From positions 186,001 to 250,000 of the forward strand of contig JAGVVL010000013.1 in NCBI GenBank assembly GCA_018287875.1: a DNA stretch of 64,000 nucleotides. The letters run 5' to 3'. Each line of letters begins with the position of its first letter. Position 1 is the stretch's first letter. Position numbers and translations under genes: made by a program. Below, piece after piece: positions 53,877-63,818 of the stretch. Origin of the DNA: Nigrospora sphaerica (lineage: Eukaryota; Ascomycota; Sordariomycetes; Amphisphaeriales; Apiosporaceae). The notes beneath the pieces were generated by a model. It was not told the origin of the DNA, made no database searches, and was given only the letters and a program-made list of their open reading frames with translations.

Positions 53877-56800
53877 CAGCGCTAAGGATCCTACACTGGA
53901 ACACGCAGAAAAGCAAGAAAGCACAGATCCCGGCAGTCGATGCCATCTCCGAAGAGTACGACGTCCTGGCTATCCAAGAGCCCTGGCGAAACCCAAATAT
54001 GCCGACCACCTACTGCCCGAGATCCTCTCCATACTACTTACTCTACGCAACCGAGGGAGGTAGGGCATGCATCTATATTAATAAGAAGTACACCCCAGCG
54101 CAGTGGACATACAAGGCGCAGCCAGATAGGTGTCACATCACAATCCAACTACCAGACGGTCCCATAACAGTCGTTTGCATATACTCGCCTCCCCTGGGTC
54201 CACCAGCAGATCGGACCTGCCCGCTATCGAAGCCCTCCATGCCGAACCCCAGCCAAGACGAACAGTCCTCGTGGGAGACTTCAACGTCCACCACCCCGTC
54301 TGGGGAGGATACAACGTCCGACCCCATAGGGCAGCTGATAAGCTGCTCCAGCTAGCAGAATCCTGGAGACTCCAGCTGATCACACCCCTGGAACACCGAC
54401 ATGGACTCGAAGAGGGTGCATGGACTCCACGATCGACCTAGCGTGGGCCACGGACGATCTCCGAACTGCCTACGACGGGTACGCCCCATATGCTGGATCC
54501 GATCACCTCCCCAGGTGATACGCGTGGCTGGACCCCATACAGACCGCCAAGACAGGCCACGACGCAGCTGGAAAACAGCTGACTATGACCAGGCGAAGGC
54601 AGAAGCGGTATACCTACCACAGCCAGGGCGACTCGAGACACCAGAAGAAATCGATAGCTACACTGAAACGTTAACTAAGGAATTAACTCGGATAGCCGAC
54701 CTAGTTGCCCCCTCCGCTACTCTAAAAGGAGAGGCAAAGCCTAGTGGAACCGCGAGACAGAAGAAGCTATAGAGAAGGAGCGAAGAGCCCAGCGGATATG
54801 GCTTTCCGACAGGACGGACGTAGCTTGGCGAGCCCTCCGGCAGTCAACTCTCTTAAAGAAGAAAGCAATCCGAGAAGCCAAGACGGCGTCCTGGAGACAT
54901 ATGCTCCACGAGGCGTCTAGCCAGCCAGCTGGCGTCTGGAATATCGCGAGATGGGCAAGAACGGAAGGAGCAGCACCGCCGTTACCCCCGGCAGTCCCTA
55001 CACTCTACACACCGCGTGGCGAAGCAACGACCCATAAGGAGAAAACAGAGGCCTTCCGAGAGAGGTTCTATCCCCTCCCTAAGGCTACGTACACCGGCTT
55101 CCGAACAACGAACCGGCTCGCAGCGCCTCTCGATATGGACAGCAAGGTGACAGCAGAACAAGTCCAAGACGTCCTTACTAAGGCAGGCCAGTGGAAGGCA
55201 CCTGGACCAGACCAGCTTCCGAACGGATTCCTTAAACGCCTAGGAAAGCCCCTCTTCCAGGCCTTGGCCTCCCTAGCGGAAGCGTGCTGGCATATAGGAT
55301 ACTATCCAAGAGCGTTCCGGAAAGCAGTCACCGTTATCCTCCGGAAGCCAGGAAAGCAGCCAAACGAGTATCACCAAGCCGGCGGATGGAGACCTATCGC
55401 GCTGCTCAACACTATAGGGAAAGCGATCGAGAGCCTACTAGCGCAACGGCTAGCTAGCTTTGCCGAAGAGAACGGACTGCTCCCGGACGAACAGATGGGC
55501 AACCGGAAAGGCCGCTCCACGGAAACAGCCTTACGGTTGCTAACGGACCTAGTCCGTACAGCCTGGAAACATGGAGGCGCAGCAACCCTTCTTTCGCTGG
55601 ATATTTCGGGCGCTTTCGACTCGGTCGACCATGGAAGGCTCCTCGCTAACCTGCGAGCGCTAAGGGTCCCTATATGGACTATTAGCTGGATCCGAAGCTT
55701 CTTATTTAACCGGTCCACTACGCTATTCTTCGACAGCCAGGAATCGGACGAGATCCCAGTTCCGGCAGGCGTCCCGCAGGGCTCACCCTTATCGCCCATC
55801 CTCTTCTGCCTCTATACAGCCGGTCTTTATAAGGCTCTCCGCGCTATACCAGGAATAGCTACTATAGCCTTCGCAGACGACACAAACCTCGTGGGCTTCG
55901 GCTTAAACCCAGAGCAGACCTGCGAGCGGCTAAAAGCCGCTTATAGGGTCTGCAAAGAATGGGCAGTCAGCTACGGCATGACCTTTGCAGTCCAGAAATA
56001 TCACCTAGTCCACTTCTCTCGAAAACGGAAGGGTCCGGACACGAAGATAGCTCTAGAAGGCCACGAAATCGAACCAGAAGACTCCTGCCGTGTCCTCGGT
56101 ATCCAGGTAGACAGACGTCTCCGCTGGGACTCCCACATCCAGTCGATCTCAAAGAAGATGGCCACACAGGTTTACGCCCTCCACCGGATAGCCGGCTCGA
56201 CATGGGGCGCGTCTCTTCAGCGAACCCACCAAGTCTATACAGCCGTCGTGCGATCTGCGATAGGCTATGGAGCTTTAGAGTGGCACCGCCAGATCTCGAA
56301 AAATAGAGCCAAGGCACTTAACGACGTCCAGACAGAGTGCCTCCGCAAGGTCACAGGAGCTTTCAAAGCCACGGCTGCCGCAGTACTAGAAACGGAAGCT
56401 TACGTGTCCCCCTTAGACACGTGGCTCAACAGAAGGGTGGCGGCATCGGAAGAGAGGCTCCAACAGCCGCGCATCGCGTCACTTATCCAAGCAAGATGCG
56501 ACAAAGCAGCTAAATGGATCCTAACAAGGCCGACTCGACAGCGCAGACCAAAAGGCCCGGAAGTCCCCGACCGTAAGAAGTGGCTAGACGAATGGTTAGC
56601 GGGAGACTCGGCAAGTAAGGCCGAAGAGAGAGACTGGCTCCAGAGATGGCGAAATACGCAGCAAAATCGAACAGCATGAACCCCGGCAGCAACTAAGATG
56701 CCACCAGACAAGCACGTCCTCAAGCTCCATAAGGGACTCCACAAGGCCGAGAGCTCCATCCTCGTCCAAGCGAGGACTGGCAAGATTGGGCTGCGAGACT

Positions 56801-57057
56801 TCCTTTTTAAGCGTAGGGTCCCAGGCTTCGACAGCCCCTGGTGCGTCTGCGGTCAGGGCAGGGAGACCGTCCGGCATATCCTCGTTTTCTGCCCACGGGA
56901 AAGAGAAAGACGAGAGCATCTCGTCCAAGCTCTAGGAGGACCGGTAGACACGGACAGGATACTCGACACCCCAGGAAAAGCAGGAATTATCGCGAGATGG
57001 CTACTCCGCTCGCGTAGGCTGGACATGTTCCAGCTGGCGAATCAACTCATCAGCTAA
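53873..57057 (+). pseudogene. LINE 2 ORF2: endonuclease, reverse transcriptase, zinc finger
   Basis: Begins MTALRILHWNTQKSKK at 53873. The APE endonuclease is spread over three frames: DVLAIQEPWRNP, then RTVLVGDFNVHHPVWGG, then IDLAWATDDLRTAYDGY ending GSDHLPR. From 54901 a 592-codon frame is open: TKAGQWKAPGPDQLPNGFLK, WRPIALLNTIGKAIE, LLSLDISGAFDSVDHGRL, VPQGSPLSPILFCLYTA, IATIAFADDTNLVGFG (catalytic Asp pair) and CRVLGIQVDRRLRWD. A stop at 56677-56679 is followed, nearly in frame, by the terminal finger CVCGQGRETVRHILVFC and a stop at 57057. No RNase H lies between RT and finger. Confidence 0.85.
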
Positions 57058-57289
57058 GAAGCGGGCGCGCTGAGCCCGATCTCGGTATGGCAGGTCAAAG
57101 AGCAGATAGAAGCGGTGCGACGCAGCGGAACCTAGGTTTTTCACCCGGCCGGACGTCAGCCCGGAACGGTTTTCCTAGGCCAAGATGCGCAGGGGGTCCT
57201 CATGGCCTAGATAGGTCGCTAGGTGTAAGAACAATAATAATAATAATATCGACAAATAAAGGGCAGCTAGCTGCCGCTCTCCTCTAAGT

Positions 57290-58996
57290 GACTTAAGGTT
57301 AATTAATCCACTTAGTCGCTAAGCAATATAACGTCACCAGGCACTAGTTAACTGCTAGATTCAATTGCAAGCCTCTAAAAATGCATACCTAGGAGCATCA
57401 CTAAGCCCTCACTAAGGAGCAAGAGCGCTAGCTTATAGCGTGGGTGTTACTTCAAGGCCGCCTTAGCTGGGCTCCAACACACGGCCGCTTTTGTTAATTC
57501 GCCTAGTCTACTCTTAACACCTCCGAAAGCTAGCGCCGCCTTAAAAAACGCTGGTGTCACTGGTTCTTCAAGTGCTAGCCGCAGGTGAAGACACTGGTTT
57601 CCACTGGCATGGATTTCCAGCGCTTTAACAACGCCTCTCGCGCCAATATTAAGGAGTTCTTCGAAAGGCTAGCCCGCGAAGACCTCGCGAGCATCCCACT
57701 AGAGCACACCTGGAACTTCGATAAGATAGGTGCTTAGATTGGCCTCGAAGACTGCCCCTTCGTTATTAGACCTGCCGCTATAAGCTAGATCTTCGCTATG
57801 GATACGCCTTAAGGCGAGTGGACGACCTCTCTAGAAGCAATCTCTGCAGCTAGCCGCGCGCTGCCTCTGCTAGTGATTTTTGAGGGCAAGGTAGTTTAAC
57901 AGCAGTGGTTTAGCTCCTAAGTCGACGAGCAGGACTTCGAAAGCTGGTCTTTTAAAGCCTCACAGGCTGGCTGGACTAGCAATTCAATTACGCTACGCTA
58001 GCTGAAGTAAATATTCGTGCCTTTAACGGCTCCAGAGAACCTTAAGCAGTGGCGGCACCTTATCCTCGACAGCTACGTAAGCCACTATATTGAGGAGTTT
58101 ATAATAACTTGTTTCGAGGTACGCGTCTGGCTTAATTCTTTACTAGCTTATACTTCTTAAGTTCTTTAGCCGTTAAATCTCGGCCCTTTCTTAGTGTTAA
58201 AGCAAGCATATTGGAAATACCTACGTAACGCCTACTTTACTAGCTTAACATTGACTTTAAAGAAGCCAGAGTTTCTAAAGGCCTAGAATAGGGCTTACAA
58301 GGAGGCTCTGACACCTAAGTATATCGCCACAGGCTGGAGAGCGACCAGTATCTATCTAAGAGACCCCAGCAAGCCGCTTAATGGCCGACTAGCGAGGCAG
58401 CATAACCGCGACAAGCTACAGGGGTTAAATTAGTGTATTCTGCAGCTGAAGGAGGATCCTCTGCTATCGCAGATATCTGCTCTAGAGGATGTCACGTTAG
58501 ATCAGCGTTATCCACCGGGATCTTTATAGTGTTGATCCAGTCTATAACAACGCAACGCTACGCCAGGTGTTTCGGAAGGCTGGCAAGGCCTTGAACTAAG
58601 CGACCGCTGAGATCTCCAGTCTAAAGCACGAACGAGACCAACTGGCTGCGGCGCTAGATCGCTAAAAGCCCCAGAAACGGCGCAAGGTTTAGTTAACTGC
58701 TTAGAACTGTTTCGTGACGATACTGGAGGTGTGCAAAGTTAAAGAGAAGATGTCGACCCCTAAAGATACAAAGGGTACGGTCATTACGGAATCTGAAGCT
58801 GTCCGCATAGACGGATCGGACGAAGAAGTCGATTCTAAGGTAGAAGACTGCATCATAGTCTCTTGAGATCAGTCTGCTTATGCGTAGCTATTGTGGTTGT
58901 TAAGATATTTTAATTGATCCGTAATGTTGCCATTGCGTGAGGTCATCTTGACCTCTGGCCATTTGGGGGGTTGGCTCTTTGGTGGGGGGGTGAGCT
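57290..58996 (+). mobile_element. Fot1-like element, left end lost, RIP-mutated
   Basis: Plus-strand text through stops includes a CENP-B-type HTH (LLQGRLSWAPTHGRFC), FQRFNNASRANIKEFFERLARE, NFDKIGA*IGLED (the family NxDExG box), ALPLLVIFEGKVV, HLILDSYVSHYIEEFI, the catalytic box with DGHxSH mutated, and TGWRATSIYLRDPSKPL. The right end (58,945-58,996) has the same G-rich architecture as the element at 31,150 and is followed by TA inside an LTR. No left inverted repeat was found; LINE 2 probably inserted into it. Confidence 0.8.
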
Positions 58997-58998
58997 TA

Positions 58999-59673
58999 TT
59001 TATAGGTGAGATAGATGCTTAGATTGATCACTATGGTAATGACTGTCTATATAGTAGAACAGACAAACACTAGGTGTAGTGCCTGGTGGAAAGACGCGGT
59101 CGTGAGGTCGATCCCTGATAATGTGATAGACATGCCCTCGATTTAGGACGTGCAAGTCCTTGATCAAGGGTATGTCTATCACCCAAGTAAAAGTGAGGTC
59201 CAACTGGGACAATAACTGGGACAAAACGGTTACAAGTGATGGTCTCAAAAGATAAAAAGAAGTGAACATGTCTTGTTGTTGTCTTATCTCTACAGTGGAA
59301 GCTGGACGGCTACTTATAGGTGCAAGTCCTTGATCAGACCCCTGGCATTGGGTGCTTACGTACCCTAGCCCCGTCTCAATAGGAAATCCTTCTAACTTAT
59401 ATACTAAGTCATTCCTTTACTGATACTCTGGATCACCTTTGTTCCTGAGGCGATCATCTTTGTGGCTGTCGTGATCCTCGTGTGGATCACGGTTGCTAAG
59501 CCTTGCGATCACCCTGCCCCACTGGTGATCCGTCACGTGACCTGTGGCTGGATTGAGGCTTTGACAGGGTAGTGGTGCATTCCTCCCTTACTTCATGCGG
59601 GGTTGTGCAAGCGCGGGCCATAAGAGGTAAGGCGTTCTGTGTTGGGCGTTGGTCCTGCCGTTGGTCCGTAACA
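58999..59673 (+). repeat. LTR copy 1, 5' part missing, with SINE-like insertion
   Basis: Shares with the two following copies the blocks GTGAGATA, AATGACT, TATATAGG, AACTTATATACTAAGTCATT and a 3' end in GTAACA. It lacks the 5' part because a Fot1-like element sits at a TA just before 58999. A SINE-like segment (59054-59390) splits the TATATAG block. It is rich in GATCAC/GTGATC words. The family (copia or gypsy) cannot be decided. Confidence 0.6.
59054..59390. repeat. SINE-like dispersed repeat, copy 2, inserted in LTR copy 1
   Basis: Comparison with the uninterrupted LTR copies shows that TATATAG and GGAAATCC, adjacent in copy 3, are separated here by about 336 bp. That segment is homologous to 41500-41835. 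It contains the A-box-like TGGTGGAAAG and B-box-like GGTCGATCC words and a repeated GTGCAAGTCCTTGATCA word (59147 region and 59323 region). Confidence 0.6.
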
Positions 59674-59939
59674 AGAAAGCGGAGTTCTTAGTATAATATA
59701 TGTTGGAAGTGGTGGTTTGATCGGAAAGAGGAAGCAACCCTTTATAAGGGCTCTTTCGATCTCGGAGGCCGTTCCTTAAGGATAAAGGAACACGGATGAG
59801 TAGGAACTTCTCTTAAGGGGGGTAGAGAGTAAGATCTCTAAGTTGCTTGCTTATTTCCGAGACTATGTACACAAAGAGGGAAGATTTATCCCTTATTTAT
59901 ACCCTTTTAACCCTTTATCCTCTTAGTAATACGAAGAGG

Positions 59940-60075
59940 AGACGCGTAAGTGGACGCGTAAGCAGTGACGTGGCTTAGAAGCACGTGGACGCTTATGGAA
60001 CCTCGTGGGACCACGTGGAGGCTCGTGGAACCTTATAGAAGTACGTGGAAACTCGTAGAAACTTATAGAAGGTTC
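59940..60075 (+). repeat. imperfect CACGTGGA / CTTATRGAA minisatellite
   Basis: Roughly ten short related words of the forms CACGTGGA, CTCGTGGAA and CTTATAGAA alternate over 135 bp, making a dense cluster of CACGTGG sites inside LTR copy 2. Confidence 0.7.
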
Positions 60076-60105
60076 CGAGTAGCGTAGGCCATGTATACAG
60101 GAAAA

Positions 60106-60171
60106 GTGGCCCTAGCTTTAGGGTAGGGTGGCCCGTGCTGTCGGATAAGGTGGCCCGAGCTTTAGGGCAGT
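60106..60171 (+). repeat. 22-bp tandem repeat, three units
   Basis: GTGGCCC starts at exactly 60106, 60128 and 60150. Units 1 and 3 continue AGCTTTAGGG, unit 2 is diverged (TGCTGTCGGA). Confidence 0.8.
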
Positions 60172-60981
60172 CTTGGTTAAAGGACTAGCTTTTCAATAAG
60201 TGCATAGCTAAGTCCTTAACGAAGGATAACGGTATAGGGGTAAGCCCTATACTTTTAACACTAAGTAACTGATTCAAGCTTTATAATACGTTATTAAGAG
60301 GTTACTTCTATTTATAAGTGAGATAAATACTTAAATTAATCTTTAAGGTAATGACTATTTATATAGGATATCCTTTTAACTTATATACTAAGTCATTCCC
60401 TCACTAATACCTTAGATCGCCTTTATCCTCCTCGAGGTTTCTTAGCAAGCCTGCTAGGATCACTAGTGATCCTCCTCTAAATCACTATTAAGCCGTGATC
60501 CATCCTTAGTGATCTATTAAGTACGTTGTCCTAGCATAGGGCTGAGTGTGGGATAGCCGTGGGTGTCACGGGGTGGACCGTGACAGACCGTACCGGCACA
60601 GGGCAGCCTCTGAGACATCCTAAACTGGCTACGGATTAGTCGTCCCGTGATGGAGTTCTGTCAAGACCGCTCGGTACGGACCTCCGTTGGGGATTTAGAT
60701 AAGAAGTCTGCGACCGAGAAGACTTCAGTTGTAGCTCTTCAAGCTACGTCCTGTCCACCAAGCCTGACCTGTACCGACAGAATAGGAACCTGGACCTGTA
60801 GTATAGAACCTGAATCGACTCTGTTATCCACCTGCCTGCTCGCTCCTTGACAGTGGGGTAATTATGGCTGTTCCCTTATAGCTAGTGGTAAGGGGTGGTT
60901 GGTCCGTCCGTTATTCCGTAAACGCTGGTTATAAGAGGGTTGTTTGCTTGGTCTAGAATGCGGCGCTGTTGGTTTGTAACA

Positions 60982-61294
60982 TCGGGTAGCTTACGCTGTA
61001 AGTTTCATTCTTATCGTGGTAATAAAAGTAGCATATTTGAGCTCTTTATTAGTCTAAATATAAGATTTCGTGAGGGACTTATTAAAGTCGATCTTTAAGC
61101 CTACTATAATAGCTAAGCCAATACCTATATAATAATCTAACGCGTTATTATCTCCTTTGAGCGTGCTAGAAACGCAGACAAAGTTAAACTAGTTATTTAA
61201 GTTTAGTAGCGCTTATAATATACTTCACTAGATATAACTGATAGGCTAAGAGCACTTTTCAAGTATATAATAAGGTATTATAGTGATTAATTGG
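60982..61294. other. AT-rich spacer, possible internal retroelement relic
   Basis: No coding. A part (TTTCGTGAG near 61,067) resembles the sequence following LTR copy 3 (TTTCGTGAG near 62,113), so both may be the start of the same internal region. Confidence 0.4.
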
Positions 61295-62071
61295 TGTTAA
61301 AAGTAGTGGCTTGATTGGAAAGGGAACCAACTCTTTTAAAGGCTCTTTTAGTCTTGGAGGTTGTTTTTTAAAGATAAAGAAACATAGAAGAATAAGAAAC
61401 ATCTTTTTAAGAGGAACGACAGTGTATTTCGTGTGCTTTTTTACTTAAGGACAGACTAAATACATAGAGAGGAGAGATTCAACCTTTGTTTCCACCCTTT
61501 AAACCTTTATATAACAAACGTTATACTTAAATACTATGTAGCGTAGAGTTTATTTATCTAAGGATAGAGAGCATCTATTTACTTAAACATTAATTATAGG
61601 GTAACTAATATATTAAGAGTACTTAACTAGTTAATAACTTAGATCTGTATAATAAGTTATTAAGAGAACTATTTATAAGTGAGATAAATGCTTAAATTAA
61701 TCAATAAGGTAATGACTATTTATATAGGAAATCGTTTTAACTTATATACTAAGTCATTCCCTCACTAATACGTTAGATCACTAGATCGACTAATAGATGT
61801 TATGATCCAGCTTGATGGCTCGATAACTTAATCTATTAATTCCTCCTAGATTATATAGTTTTAGCAATAATCCGTCACGTGACTTCTCTTCCAAATTAGA
61901 AAGTATTCCTTATCCTAGTAATGTTTTCCTTGCTTGGGCAATGTTTCTTATCGGTCTTATTTCCATTATTGTCTTCCTTGTCAATAGTTTTCTTTATGGC
62001 TGGAGGGGTCCCTGGTGGCTAGTGCAGTGCTCAGCCATCTTTCTTGACTTGGATCTTTTAAGGTCGTAACA
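61295..62071 (+). repeat. LTR copy 3 (777 bp)
   Basis: Starts TGTTAAAAGTAGTGGC and ends GGTCGTAACA, with the same block order as copy 2. Differences from copies 1 and 2 are mostly C-to-T and G-to-A, so it is the most RIP-mutated of the three. Confidence 0.6.
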
Positions 62072-62760
62072 AACATCGCTAAAGAATTTTATTTAACTTT
62101 ATAATAAACGCTTTCGTGAGATATACCTTCTATTAAATCACTACAATAGGTTATGTTTTATTTATAGCATTGATTTAGGATTAAGTACTACGTTGGGAGC
62201 TGATTCAGTTTTTAGTAATTGGGCTCATTGAGTCTTCCCGATTGACGAAATATATCCGATGAAAGGGACACTGCCGATTACTTACTTGAGCGCTGGCCTG
62301 CTTTAGGCGTCTTTTTTCAACTGCCACCTGCCGTTTTCCCGGCCTGGGGGAATATCTGTGCCGCATATGGCTAGTAAAAACGCGATCCACAACGTGTCTG
62401 GACACGCCGTATGCCTCCAACCAGTACCTTGGGCGACACTGCTTACTGGAAACCACAGATGGTCTCGGCTAAACACTTGGCGAGTCGGCGGGGTCGATGC
62501 TACCTGCCAGATAGGGTAAGGCGTATGTCAACATAAGTCGATTCCGTCGTCAATCTCGACCCGGAGAAGGCGGTTGCCTGCAGCTAACCACGGTTGCCCC
62601 TATCCTAGCGGTGCGATGACGCACTTGTTCTCTTAGTAGAAACGCCAGCTAGCCTGCATTCAAGTGACCGTTAAAGAAGCATAAGAGATGGTCCCGCTGT
62701 TGTCAACCATAACATCGAAGCTACAACCTGTGCTGGACTCCGACCTGATCACGAGAAAAC
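62072..62760. other. flank of LTR cluster and upstream region of GPI-protein gene
   Basis: The left 130 bp are AT-rich retroelement-like sequence; from about 62,190 GC becomes normal. Any signal-peptide exon for the next gene should lie here, but I could not identify one. A frame with NIEATTCAGLRPDHEKTC near 62,711-62,770 is a candidate piece. Confidence 0.4.
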
Positions 62761-63558
62761 ATGTCCATAACGGTAATCACGACGGACCTCTTCTGCTCCA
62801 CAGCGCCCCCAGCATGCGCATCGGGTTATACACCGGCATGTCTCACAAGCACATACACCCCCCGGGGCGGCAGTGAAACGAATGTCTTCAGGCCTGTAAT
62901 TTCTACCCTATGCTGTCCCGATGGTCCGCACGAATTCATGCCCGGAAGCCTGTATGTATCCCCCGTCACCGAAACTCGAACGAAAGAGGAATATCAGCGG
63001 ACGGAACCGTGTTGCCCGAAATGACCAGATCCATGCAATAGGTACTATACCTGCGCCTACGACAAATCCGACGACTTCCCTCTCTGTCACCACGTCTTGA
63101 AACAGAACGAGACGTGGACCCTTTCCCAGGCCGCCACGTCGCCCACGGTTGTGTTAGACCTGCCAAGCACTCAAGTCTTGAGCGATATCACGCGGGCCTT
63201 TACCATGACGTCGGGAGATGACCATTGGTTGCCTGCCGTGGCCGCCTCCACCGCGCGACGCAACCCGGGGTGTCTCGGGCTGACCATTACTGCGCCGGGT
63301 TCCCCAACGTTCCCGATAATGACGGGCCGTCCCCAGTCGACTTCGGCCTCGGACGGCGACGACGACGGGCCCGAGACTACCGGCGGCGCCACCGGTGTTG
63401 CCACCGGGGCCGACGCTACAGGTGGTGCCACCGGGACTGATGCCACGCCCACCCCAGAGCCCACGACAGATGTTGCGAGCATGCAGGGCGGTGCCGCAAG
63501 CCTCAAACTTGTACTTGGCGGGCTCCTCGCGGTGGCAATGGGCTTAGGAGGACTTTAA
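62761..63558 (+). CDS. probable GPI-anchored Cys-rich surface protein, N-terminus unresolved
   Basis: One frame runs from 62761 to the stop after 63555, interrupted only by a TGA at 63022-63024. The N-terminal part is Cys-rich (LFCSTAPPACASGYTPACL, ISTLCCPDG, TEPCCPK). After the TGA come CNRYYTCAYDKSDDFPLC and KQNETWTLSQ, then a Gly/Ala/Thr low-complexity stretch with a DGDDDGPETTGG acidic patch, and a C-terminal GPI signal (small residues, then SLKLVLGGLLAVAMGLGGL). Either the TGA is a real nonsense mutation, or an intron removes it: GTATGT at 62951 with acceptor AATAG at 63042 is a candidate. A signal peptide is expected upstream but not seen. The product would sit in the plasma membrane or cell wall. 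Family not recognised. Confidence 0.5.
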
Positions 63559-63818
63559 ATGGTTTCCCGACAAGTCATACAAATAGAGGCGGCTGGAATG
63601 CCTTTGTCTGCACACTGAATGTTGCTTTGGGCACTGAAGATGATTTATTTTCTGTTGGAAGGCTCGGTCCATCCACTGGATATCATGTATGCAGAGGAAC
63701 TCTCTTCCCTCGTTACCGTCCGTCTTGAGAGGAATCTGAAAAATATCAGTTTGTTAGTATCGCTAGTCGGTCGACATAGGTCGGCTCATGTGCTGTCGCT
63801 ATTCTAAAGTAGTATTTA
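63559..63818. other. 3' flank of GPI-protein gene
   Basis: No gene supported. Ends at the TA target (63817-63818) of the next transposon. Confidence 0.5.

Larger units (their letters stand above)
52430..57260 (+). mobile_element. LINE (non-LTR retrotransposon) without a recognisable RNase H, plus strand
   Basis: GC-normal sequence in contrast to its AT-rich surroundings. ORF1 ends in two zinc knuckles, ORF2 encodes an APE-type endonuclease, RT and terminal zinc finger, and a (TAA)n-like tract (about 57,228-57,246) marks the 3' end. The 5' limit is not sharply visible and is placed where gypsy gag similarity stops. Damage is mostly frame changes rather than nonsense codons, so RIP has hardly acted. 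It interrupts or abuts the left side of the Fot1-like element at 57,290. Confidence 0.85.
59701..60981 (+). repeat. LTR copy 2 (about 1.28 kb) with internal minisatellites
   Basis: Starts TGTTGGAAGTGGTGG and ends TTTGTAACA, giving the TGTT...AACA ends expected of an LTR. It aligns with copy 3 at the start (GATCGGAAAG block), middle (GTGAGATAAAT block) and end, but carries about 230 extra bases that include two short tandem arrays. No target duplication seen. Confidence 0.6.
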
